Shown here piece by piece: positions 34,512 through 42,700 of a stretch of DNA of 64,000 bases. A program made the position numbers and the translations under genes. The stretch is taken from the IMG/VR virus record IMGVR_UViG_3300023273_000812, positions 37,750-101,749 of that record; one strand, given 5' to 3'. The notes below the pieces were generated by a model that saw nothing but the letters and a program-made list of their open reading frames with translations, did not search any database and was not told the DNA's origin. The stretch is from a virus. Numbering within the stretch: position 1 is the first letter of the stretch; each line of letters opens with the position of its first letter.

Positions 34512-34573
34512 GTAGGGCACATAGTGTGTTCCTACTTGACTTTCATAATCAACCCTCACTGGTAAACAGTGAG
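34512..34573 (+). promoter_or_regulatory. capsid operon leader with two hairpins
   Basis: GTAGG...CCTAC with an inner CACA/TGTG stem (34512-34535), and CTCACTG-GTAAA-CAGTGAG (34555-34573). Neither has a T-run; they may stabilise the abundant capsid mRNA. Confidence 0.6.
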
Positions 34574-34593
34574 TTAAAGCATAAGGAGTAATT

Positions 34594-35256
34594 ATGCCTT
34601 TACTTGGACAAGCGAGCGGTGGATTTACTGAGAGTTCATCTGCGTTGAGAATCCTTCACGTCGGTATTCGTAATACTGTGGGAATCTTGACTGACGATGC
34701 GTTCACTCAGACCAATCCTCCTCAAACAGCAACTGGTGTTGCTACTATCTCACAATCAATCGGACTTGATACTGCTGTATTGGGTGTTCTGAGTGGTTCT
34801 ATTGCATTTGCTAGACCAGACGCTGGATCAAACTACATTGGTGGTCCTTCTGATGGTGCTACAAACGCAGCATTCCAAGCACCTTTGGGTCTTTTCATTA
34901 ACAACGCTGTTGGAAACGCCTTTGAAAACACACCTGGTATCGCATCAGGAAAAGGACCTTATGTTTCTGGACAAGGTACTTACGCTTCTTCATTGTACGA
35001 AACTCGTATCTTAGTAGCTACTGGTGGTTTATCTGCTGGTGATGACATTACTTTTGTTGTTGGACAAGAGTTAATGGCTTCTTTGAATGGTTACTTAATG
35101 CCTCGTTTTGACGGTGCAACTGGTGTTCAACTTGACAACACTAATAACTCATTCGAATCTAAGAACTCTGCTAAGCAAGGAACTACCACTATTGGTATCC
35201 TTAAAATGCCTGCAGATTCTGTACAACAAGAAATCGTATTCGACCAACGAATCTAA
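34594..35256 (+). CDS. capsid-associated structural protein, highly expressed
   Basis: This 220-residue protein sits between the scaffold and the major capsid protein, behind a strong ribosome binding site. It is alanine-, glycine- and threonine-rich and beta-like. Its codon choice (CTT and TTG for leucine, CGT, ATC, AAC) differs from most genes here and matches the major capsid protein, indicating high expression. It is probably a capsid decoration or stabilising protein. No family is recognised. Confidence 0.7.
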   Translation: MPLLGQASGGFTESSSALRILHVGIRNTVGILTDDAFTQTNPPQTATGVATISQSIGLDTAVLGVLSGSIAFARPDAGSNYIGGPSDGATNAAFQAPLGLFINNAVGNAFENTPGIASGKGPYVSGQGTYASSLYETRILVATGGLSAGDDITFVVGQELMASLNGYLMPRFDGATGVQLDNTNNSFESKNSAKQGTTTIGILKMPADSVQQEIVFDQRI

Positions 35257-35271
35257 TAGGAGGAAATAATA

Positions 35272-36147
35272 ATGTCCGTATCTAATTCCGTTAAGGCAAA
35301 GTTGATTTCCGATTATATTGGAACAGCTGGTGGCCGTGCTAAACTTGCAGCATCTATGACACAACCATTGCGTCTTCGTAGAGACTATATGGCTGTTGGT
35401 CGTAAAACCTTTTTGGTTGAGCAACTTCCAGATGGTGCATTACCAATCTATGACAAAGATCCTGATGTAACTGCTTATGTAGTTGGTGAAGAAGGTGAAA
35501 ACATCATCGCTGTTACTAAGCCTCGTCGTGTTATCTTCCCATTGTTCGAGATTGCTTCTAACCCTGAGATTCCTTTGACTCAAATCAAAGAGCGTCGTTT
35601 CGACTTGATTGAAAGAGCACAAGACTTGGCTCGTGGCCAAATCCAAGCAGCAGAAGACGAAAGAGTATTCGCTGTTCTTGATGCTATCGCTTCTGATGGT
35701 TTCGATTCAATTGCTGGTGGTGAAAACCCAGACATTCCTGTTGTTGCTCCTTTGAATGGTTCTGTATTGGCTGACGCCTTTGCACAAGTTGAAAGACATG
35801 ACTTGCGTGTTGCTCGTGTATTCATGAACGCTCGTGACTACGCTGACTTGCGTAAGTTCGGTCGTGACATCTTGGATCTTGAAACACAACGTGACTTGTT
35901 GAAGACTGGTTTGATGGGAACTCTTTGGGGTGCTCAAATCATTACTTCTCGTTTGGTTCCTGTAGGTACAGTTTATGTATGTTGTGAGCCTGAGATGTTT
36001 GGTCGTATTCCAGTTCGTACAGAGTTGACTGTATTGTCTGCTGACGATCCTAAAGCTCGTACAATCGGTTTCTCTTGTTTCGAAAACTTGGGAATCGGTG
36101 CTTACAACCCTAAAGGTTTGGCTCGTTTGTCAATCGTTCGTTCATAA
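35272..36147 (+). CDS. major capsid protein, HK97 fold
   Basis: This 291-residue protein has hallmarks of compact HK97-fold capsid proteins: a helical first part, a long helix rich in R and E (FDLIERAQDLARGQIQAAEDERVFAVLDAI, the spine helix), an RVFMNARDYADLRKF segment, TSRLVPVGTVYVCC, FGRIPVRTELTVLSAD and a final GLARLSIVRS strand. Position after the scaffold, strong AGGAGG initiation, expression-biased codons and a downstream terminator all fit the most abundant virion protein. No extended delta domain is obvious, consistent with a separate scaffold. Confidence 0.9.
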   Translation: MSVSNSVKAKLISDYIGTAGGRAKLAASMTQPLRLRRDYMAVGRKTFLVEQLPDGALPIYDKDPDVTAYVVGEEGENIIAVTKPRRVIFPLFEIASNPEIPLTQIKERRFDLIERAQDLARGQIQAAEDERVFAVLDAIASDGFDSIAGGENPDIPVVAPLNGSVLADAFAQVERHDLRVARVFMNARDYADLRKFGRDILDLETQRDLLKTGLMGTLWGAQIITSRLVPVGTVYVCCEPEMFGRIPVRTELTVLSADDPKARTIGFSCFENLGIGAYNPKGLARLSIVRS

Positions 36148-36170
36148 TCTGAACATTAGGTTGTAAAAGT

Positions 36171-36204
36171 AAAGGGTTCTACTCAAAAGGTAGAACCCTT
36201 TTTT
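36171..36204 (+). terminator. intrinsic terminator after major capsid gene
   Basis: AAAGGGTTCTAC and its complement enclose a short loop, followed by TTTTTTGTTT. Confidence 0.9.
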
Positions 36205-36267
36205 GTTTAATACTCTATCAAAAACACTTGTGGTACAGTAATAAGGAATAAGGACTTCGAGGTTTAT

Positions 36268-36516
36268 GTGTATATAGGATTAAGTATATTGGTAGTTTTA
36301 CTTTGTAACTTTATTGTCTACAGAGTAAGTTTTTATTTGGGTATTAGAATAAGTACGGACTTTATGGTAGACGAGTTAGAAAATAACGGATACATCGTAG
36401 AGTTTCGTGAGGACCAGATAATAGTAACACCTAAGTATTCTATCGAATGGTATAAACAACGAAGACAAAAAGTACTTAACTTAGGGGCCAAATATGATAA
36501 TGAACATGAACATTAA
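36268..36516 (+). CDS. small membrane protein
   Basis: A GTG start six bases after GAGG gives 82 residues. Residues 2-24 form a single hydrophobic segment (YIGLSILVVLLCNFIVYRVSF), followed by a soluble charged tail. It overlaps the dUTPase gene. No family is recognised. Confidence 0.65.
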   Translation: MYIGLSILVVLLCNFIVYRVSFYLGIRISTDFMVDELENNGYIVEFREDQIIVTPKYSIEWYKQRRQKVLNLGAKYDNEHEH

Positions 36517-36922
36517 AATTAAAACTGTACATCCAAAAGCCGTTATTCCAGTATATGCTAAACCTGGAGACGCAGGTTTAGACTTAACTTGTACAGAGGT
36601 TAGTGTACAAGATAACATAGTCACTTATAAAACAGGATTGTGTATGGAGATACCTGTTGGGTATGTTGGACTACTGTTTCCTCGTTCAAGTGTGTACAAA
36701 CACGAAATACAACTCTCTAATAGTGTTGGTGTAATAGACAGTGGGTACAGAGGTGAGATAATGTTAAAGTATCGTTTATTAAACGATGGAACCTTTTACA
36801 CAGAGGGTGAGAGAGTGGGCCAGATTTTAATACTACCTTATCCTAAGGTACAGTTCACACAAGTAGATAGTTTGTCCGAAAGTGATAGAGGAACTGGCGG
36901 GTATGGTAGTACAGGAAAATGA
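36494..36922 (+). CDS. dut: dUTPase
   Basis: This 142-residue protein shows all five motifs of trimeric dUTP diphosphatases: AGLDLTC, PRSSV, GVIDSGYRGEI (with the catalytic aspartate), GERVGQILI and RGTGGYGSTG. It hydrolyses dUTP to dUMP, keeping uracil out of phage DNA and feeding thymidylate synthesis. The length is typical. It overlaps the genes on both sides. Confidence 0.95.
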   Translation: MIMNMNIKIKTVHPKAVIPVYAKPGDAGLDLTCTEVSVQDNIVTYKTGLCMEIPVGYVGLLFPRSSVYKHEIQLSNSVGVIDSGYRGEIMLKYRLLNDGTFYTEGERVGQILILPYPKVQFTQVDSLSESDRGTGGYGSTGK

Positions 36923-37116
36923 AAATAGTAGATAGTAATTTACCTATTGTGGGTACAAGGTTGTTTCATAGTGTAGAGAAGTGGTATGGTACAATCTACA
37001 GATGTAGAAGACAACGAAACAAACTTATAGGGTTTGTTTGGGTGTGTGATTCTTATAAGACAGTAGACATTACTAATTGTTTATGGGATAACGATAAACA
37101 ATACTGGGTTCTATAG
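36919..37116 (+). CDS. hypothetical protein
   Basis: This 65-residue protein overlaps the dUTPase stop (ATGA). It is basic and tryptophan-rich with three cysteines and an SH3-like strand pattern (GTRLFHSVEKWYGTIYR). It converges with, and slightly overlaps, the minus-strand gene at 37111. No family is recognised. Confidence 0.6.
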   Translation: MKIVDSNLPIVGTRLFHSVEKWYGTIYRCRRQRNKLIGFVWVCDSYKTVDITNCLWDNDKQYWVL

Positions 37117-37512
37117 TACGAACTTTTTAAGGTCTTCTTCTGACCATGGGTGTTGTTCTAGTACTTTGTAATCGTGTAACAGTGTGTACACTTCTTTAAT
37201 ACACTTTTTACGAGAGTCAAAAGGACCTATTTCTGTGCCGTCTGGAGCACATATAAACCAACAATCATTACCCACAAAATAGATTTCCATTAAGTAGTCT
37301 ATCTCTTGTGGGTTAGTACAGGTTAAAGTTTTCATTCTGAGGTACTCTCTAAAGGTTGGAAATATAACCTTATTACCATCGTCGAAAAATAATGGTGGAG
37401 GTACAATCTTAACTTGATTTAACTTTTCAAGTCTGGATAGTTCTCTAAGAACACAAGCCAAATTATTTGTGTCCTTTAACATTGTAGCGATGGTGGTATA
37501 TCTTTCAGACAT
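37111..37512 (-). CDS. hypothetical protein
   Basis: This 133-residue minus-strand protein starts after GAGGA. It is helical at the start (MLKDTNNLACVLRELSRLEKL) and mixed alpha/beta later. A motif of the late-promoter type lies upstream at 37544-37559 on the same strand. It is a single-gene island between convergent and divergent neighbours. No family is recognised. Confidence 0.7.
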   Translation of the reverse strand: MSERYTTIATMLKDTNNLACVLRELSRLEKLNQVKIVPPPLFFDDGNKVIFPTFREYLRMKTLTCTNPQEIDYLMEIYFVGNDCWFICAPDGTEIGPFDSRKKCIKEVYTLLHDYKVLEQHPWSEEDLKKFVL

Positions 37513-37528
37513 AATACTTCCTCTATAA
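37513..37528 (+). promoter_or_regulatory. late-promoter-like motif AATA-N5-TCTATAA
   Basis: One mismatch from the consensus, 59 bases ahead of the start at 37588. It overlaps the start region of the minus-strand gene. Confidence 0.5.
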
Positions 37529-37543
37529 CAGTATATAGTAAAC

Positions 37544-37559
37544 GGATAGGTTTATTATT
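37544..37559 (-). promoter_or_regulatory. late-promoter-like motif AATA-N5-CCTATCC
   Basis: Variant of the element on the minus strand, 31 bases ahead of 37512. CCTATCC also occurs at 55851. Confidence 0.4.
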
Positions 37560-37587
37560 TATTAAAAAATAAAAAAGAGATTAACAG

Positions 37588-38388
37588 ATGGCCGCTAGAA
37601 TCAGATCAACAGTAAACGGTATTAACCCCTTGGATGAACAAAGTAGGGAAGATGTTTCCATTGGGAATGTTGTTTCTGTTGTTTCCATAGATGGGGCTAC
37701 TACCTATAATTGGGAACTTTCCTTTGTCCCAGAAGGGTCTACAGCTACCTTTTCTGGTACAAGTACAGATGCTTCACCAGGTTCTTTTACTGTGGACTTA
37801 GAAGGACCTTACTTAGTAAAACTAACTACAGATACAGGTTTAATAACGGAATCTGTACAATATGTTCGTGTGAGAGTAATAACATCTTTGTTAGGGTTAA
37901 AACTTGTAGCCGGTGGGGAGCGTAGAGATCCTACTGGTATTATACCTATCGACATTGACATTGAGGGTTGGGCTAATGATCAGAATAGTAACTTACAAAA
38001 ACTAGAAGTAGCCTCTACCTCTATAACAAATACACCTATATGTTACTTAAACAAGTTAGTAGAGGGTCCTAATACTACTGTTACATATAGTGGTTGGGTA
38101 AATTATAACTGTAGTTTAACTAGTGTTACTGTTAAGATGGATACAGTAAACACACAAGGTAATTACACATTACAGGTAAGTAATGTGGGTACAGGTAATA
38201 CTTGTTTAAGTGGTTTGTTTGACATGAATACTTTGGTAGACGGTGTTGTAAGTATTGTACCTTTAACTAGTGTAGTTTCGGACTTGTCTTTTGTACCTCA
38301 AGGTTCTTGGACAATAGAGTTAGTATCAGATTCTATTAGTTTTGATGGGTCTGGTATTTATGTTCAGTTAAACTTCGAGGTTGTGTAG
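37588..38388 (+). CDS. virion protein with Ig-like N-terminal domain (paralogue A)
   Basis: This 266-residue protein has an N-terminal PKD/Ig-like domain near 25-105 (YNWELSFVPEGSTATFSG, SPGSFTVDLEGPYLVKLT), then LLGLKLVAGGERRDPTG and a helix, then a beta-rich C-terminal domain. The first 145 residues align with the next gene. It is probably a surface decoration or tail-associated protein; Ig-like folds on phage capsids often bind surface carbohydrate. Confidence 0.65.
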   Translation: MAARIRSTVNGINPLDEQSREDVSIGNVVSVVSIDGATTYNWELSFVPEGSTATFSGTSTDASPGSFTVDLEGPYLVKLTTDTGLITESVQYVRVRVITSLLGLKLVAGGERRDPTGIIPIDIDIEGWANDQNSNLQKLEVASTSITNTPICYLNKLVEGPNTTVTYSGWVNYNCSLTSVTVKMDTVNTQGNYTLQVSNVGTGNTCLSGLFDMNTLVDGVVSIVPLTSVVSDLSFVPQGSWTIELVSDSISFDGSGIYVQLNFEVV

Positions 38389-38413
38389 AGACACTAAGAG
38401 ATAAGGAAAAGTT

Positions 38414-39181
38414 ATGGGAACAGCTATAATAGAAACATCGGTGTCAGGAAAACCTACTATTGTCGGGTCTTCTAGGGAAGACTTGGAGATAGGTGATGTT
38501 GTATTGTTAGACTCTGTAGATGTTGGTAGTAGTTACTCATGGAGTGTTATATATAAGCCAGACTTATCTACAGTAGCCTTTTCGGGTACTCCTATCAATA
38601 AAAGCCCCGGTACAATTACTTTAGACAAAGAAGGTACTTACTTAATAAGACTAATCTTTACAGATGGTACTGGGATAACAGAACAGTTTGTTGGGTTAAC
38701 AGTTCTTACAGAGTATGGTTCTTTACGACTTGTCGCAGGTGGTGAAACATTAGGACCACCAGCAATACCCTCTGACATCTCTCCAACAGGTTGGGCCGAC
38801 ACACAAAACTATAACTTGTTAAAGTTATTACAGTTAATACAAGACACAAAACCTACAATAGAGGTAAAAAGGTATAACTTTGACTTTAACAGTACAGTGC
38901 CACAAGTTATTACAGTTATGGAACCAGAGGAGTGTTTAATAAAAGTTTTTATTAACTGTGACACTCCTTTTAATAGTCTATCACCCACTATTAGTATAGG
39001 GGATGACTTAGATGTAAATAGGTTTGTATCTACCACAGATGTTAATTTAACATCTGTCGGTAAGTATGAGTTTCTAACAATAGATTCCATATCTATTAGT
39101 ACCAATATAAAGTATTACCCAAACTTGGGTACTTCAACCCAAGGAACAGGGACAATCCTTGTGCTAATTCAAAAGTCTTAA
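38414..39181 (+). CDS. virion protein with Ig-like N-terminal domain (paralogue B)
   Basis: This 255-residue tandem paralogue of the preceding gene shares SSREDLEIGDVVLLDSVD, YSWSVIYKPDLSTVAFSG, KEGTYLIRL, LRLVAGGE and GWADTQNYNLLKL. The C-terminal beta domain is unrelated to that of paralogue A, so the N-terminal part looks like a common anchor carrying different heads. No family is named. Confidence 0.65.
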   Translation: MGTAIIETSVSGKPTIVGSSREDLEIGDVVLLDSVDVGSSYSWSVIYKPDLSTVAFSGTPINKSPGTITLDKEGTYLIRLIFTDGTGITEQFVGLTVLTEYGSLRLVAGGETLGPPAIPSDISPTGWADTQNYNLLKLLQLIQDTKPTIEVKRYNFDFNSTVPQVITVMEPEECLIKVFINCDTPFNSLSPTISIGDDLDVNRFVSTTDVNLTSVGKYEFLTIDSISISTNIKYYPNLGTSTQGTGTILVLIQKS

Positions 39182-39194
39182 TAGGAGATTTATT

Positions 39195-39740
39195 ATGGCT
39201 AATTTTTCTAATCATGACGGGACCATTAAAGCGACATATGCTATTCAAGGTTTAAGTCTGGAAAACTCTGGTGGTGCTCTTTCTATCGGTGGTGCTGGAT
39301 CTTTGGTTACGGCTGCTGTTGCAACACCAACTGCAGGTGAACACGCGGCTACTAAAGCATATGTAGATGCTCAAAACGCTAACCAAGCGTCTTCTACTCA
39401 AGTTGCTTATGACACACACGTTGTAGCCGATGGTGACGGAGTATTCGCTACTACCGCTACTATGCCTGTAGGTGCTTCTGTGTTAAGAGTTACTCTTGAT
39501 GTAACTACTGCTTATGACCAACCTTCTACTATCAAGTTAGGTATTGCTGGTGACGCGGAAGCTTTCTTAGCGGCTGGTGAGATTGATCTTACTGTCGCTG
39601 GAACTTACATCATTGATGTTGCTTACACCAACGGTGGTCCAGCTGCAGCGGCTTTCCAAATTGACTTCACTGGTGGAGTTGGTTTGAGTGCTGGTGCCTT
39701 AAGAGTATTTTATTCTTATGTTGACACCCCTGCTGTGTAA
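39195..39740 (+). CDS. fibre-like structural protein, highly expressed
   Basis: This 181-residue alanine- and glycine-rich protein contains AGEHAATKAYVDAQ, the short motif found in many phage tail-fibre and decoration proteins before a coiled coil. The C-terminal half is a beta sandwich. Codon choice is biased like the major capsid gene, implying high copy number. The start follows AGGAG. Confidence 0.65.
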   Translation: MANFSNHDGTIKATYAIQGLSLENSGGALSIGGAGSLVTAAVATPTAGEHAATKAYVDAQNANQASSTQVAYDTHVVADGDGVFATTATMPVGASVLRVTLDVTTAYDQPSTIKLGIAGDAEAFLAAGEIDLTVAGTYIIDVAYTNGGPAAAAFQIDFTGGVGLSAGALRVFYSYVDTPAV

Positions 39741-39750
39741 TAGGTAGTTA

Positions 39751-42700
39751 ATGCCTGTTTACCTGTCAGGTCCTTTAAGTAATACTGGTTATGGTAGTTC
39801 TACCTACGGGGATTACTATTATGGCAGTATTGCTTTACCCCGACCACCTGTGGCTACCACAGGTGGTTTTGGTGGTAATTCCTATTCTACATCTTCTTAT
39901 GGAAGTGCTGGATATGACTTACCTAGAATAACTTACGCCATAAGTTTATCGGGGTTCGTTATTAGAGTATACTTTTCTGCACAAATAGAAAACAACGCAG
40001 ATTTAGTTAATATAAACAATTACTTACTCTCAGAAATATATGGTGTACCTGTTACTATTTTACAAGTAACACCAGCTCTTTTTGGAGAGTTTGGTGTTCT
40101 TGCTATAGATCTTATACATACAGGAACAACACTAGGTGGAAACTACCACTTACAGATTTTTAACATTATTACATCTGTTAATGGTTGGGAATTAATAACA
40201 CCTGGTAATGAGATAAGTTTCTATACTTTAGGAGATACTGGGTACTCAGTAGCCACTTTAGATAGTCCCGATAATGGTAAAACTGTTAACTTACAGTTTT
40301 ACGATTCCTTAGATAGACCCCAACCTTTACTAACAGAACTTGAGTTTTCACCTGGTGTTGAGGATGTAAACTCTTATAGTTTTAATACGGACTATCCTAT
40401 ACAACCAGTAATAACAAGTGTTGTACAAAATCTAGACTTAAGTACAGTACGAATGAGTGTGGATTATATGACAACACTGGATTATGATGTTGTTAGTGGT
40501 CCGGCTTCTAGTATGGATTATACTGGTGGGTACTTACCCGAAGACAGTACAGAGTTTACAGGTGTACCTGTAGGTGTTGGTACATCCAGTGTTGCTACAG
40601 ATGGGTTATTTTTATCTAAAACAAATTCTAATGTTTATGGGTATGAGTTTTTAGACACAAGTACAAAACTGTTACCTAACTCTTCTTTTAGATTCGATTT
40701 TAAATTAGACTTTACACAAACTACTATCAATCCACCAGTGTTGGATAGTATCTTTACTACTTTACATATTAGTGATGGTCTTGTAGGTATTACATTAAAC
40801 TTACGAGATGTAAGTGGTTACAAAATTATACAAATTGTATCCGGTACATACACAACCGAAGTTTTATGTGATTGGACAGATGGTTCTAGGATCTCTTTAT
40901 TAAGAAATCAAAAGGCTGGTGTTTATACTGTAATTTGTAATGGTTATCCACAACATAGTTTTCCCGTTACCTCTGTAAACGGCACACCTACAATAGCCTC
41001 TGGTGTTTCTTTTGTATTAGATGGAAACTATGATGTTAGTTTATTAAAGTTAACACAACTAAAAGTTACTTCTTCTCAAACATTATTTACTAATGCTTGG
41101 AACTTTATTCATAATATGACAACCTCTTTGTTAGGTTCTGGTTTACTTACTAATGGTACACTTAAAACCAAACGAGGTCCTCTGGTTAGAGGTTGGGGTG
41201 ATAACACTCCAGCTGAAATAGAAGATGTTCATGTTTATATAGACGGTTTAAAAATAACCTTACAAGGCGTAAATCCGTACATAGGGGAAGTTTATCCTTT
41301 AGTACCTATTCCACTTATACCAATTGGATTGTTTACAATAACAGTGGATTACAAGTGGTTTAAGAACCCACAGATGGGTATGCTTGGATTAAACAAGCAT
41401 GGACTTAACTTAAACACTTGGGATCGTAGTATAAACCGGAATACTACTTCTACACAAACTAGTTTAGGTGTAACTAAGACTAATAGATTTCCGATGGGTA
41501 TCTCTTTAGGTCCAACACAAAGATCTATACCAAAGGAAATAGGTTATAAGTACATAGGCTTCCAAAATGATTATTCAGCCTTACTTAATAGTCAACACCT
41601 TTTACTTTTAAACAAAAATCCACACGCTATTAGTGAAGGAAATATACAAGCCTCAGCGGTATTAGATAAAGGTTTGTTTAACGGAAGAACAACACCAACA
41701 GAGGCTGGTTGGAGTATCTTTGGTTTAGATACAGGTTATGTAAACACAGATGGCACATATACATTAGTAGACAACACAAGTGGGTCTTACAGTTTAGGTT
41801 ATGAGGCTAACTACTATAAGGAAACAGACCTAAGTTTAGAAACTTTTCTTACTTTAATTGGTCGTTTTAAAATAGACACTTACACACCAGATGGTGTGTT
41901 TACAGGTGTGGGTGTAGGTGTTTATGATGGGTCTAATGTAGGCCTAGTAGGAGCCTTAGATATAAACGGAGTTCAACACTTTGGTTTATTGTTAGATGGT
42001 ACTAATCCACATCTACAAGACAGTTGGGAAATAGGTTTTAAAGTAGAAGCCACTGGTTTAACACAAAACATTATTACAATAGATTATAGTAGTTTACCTA
42101 ATGGTGTGGCTAGTGGGGATCGTCTTGTAATATATGAAGGTGGTCAGTCTGGTATATATACTATAGCTTCTTGTGGTTTAAACTTGGCTGGTAATGTTGT
42201 AGAAATTACTTTAGTAGAGACATTACCTTTAAATGTTAATCAGATAGGACAAGACAAGTTTAACATATACTTCGAAACTAAATGGGATACGGACTTAGTA
42301 AGTGTTCGTAATGTATACAACTATCCGACAGGTACTATTGATGTTTACATAGGCTCTAACATCTCAGGATTGTTCTTAAGTAATCAAACATTAATACCTT
42401 ATCCAGCACAAACTAGTTTACTGTTACCTAATCCAGATAAAGGTGTTGTATTTTGGGGTTCTATTTCTCGTAAGGCCACCAACACAAGTACTTGGGACTT
42501 AGTACAGTATATTAACAGTCCTGTTCAGTTATTAGAAACCTTACAAGGTAAAACTGTTTCCTTAGATATGAACACATTACCACAACAAGAATCTATGTTT
42601 TATCTTGTTGGAGGTTTTGGCTCACAATTTGTAGACAGTGGGTTGTTAACTTTAAATACGGATAGTTCTTCTAATACTATTGATGTAACAAACTACTATG

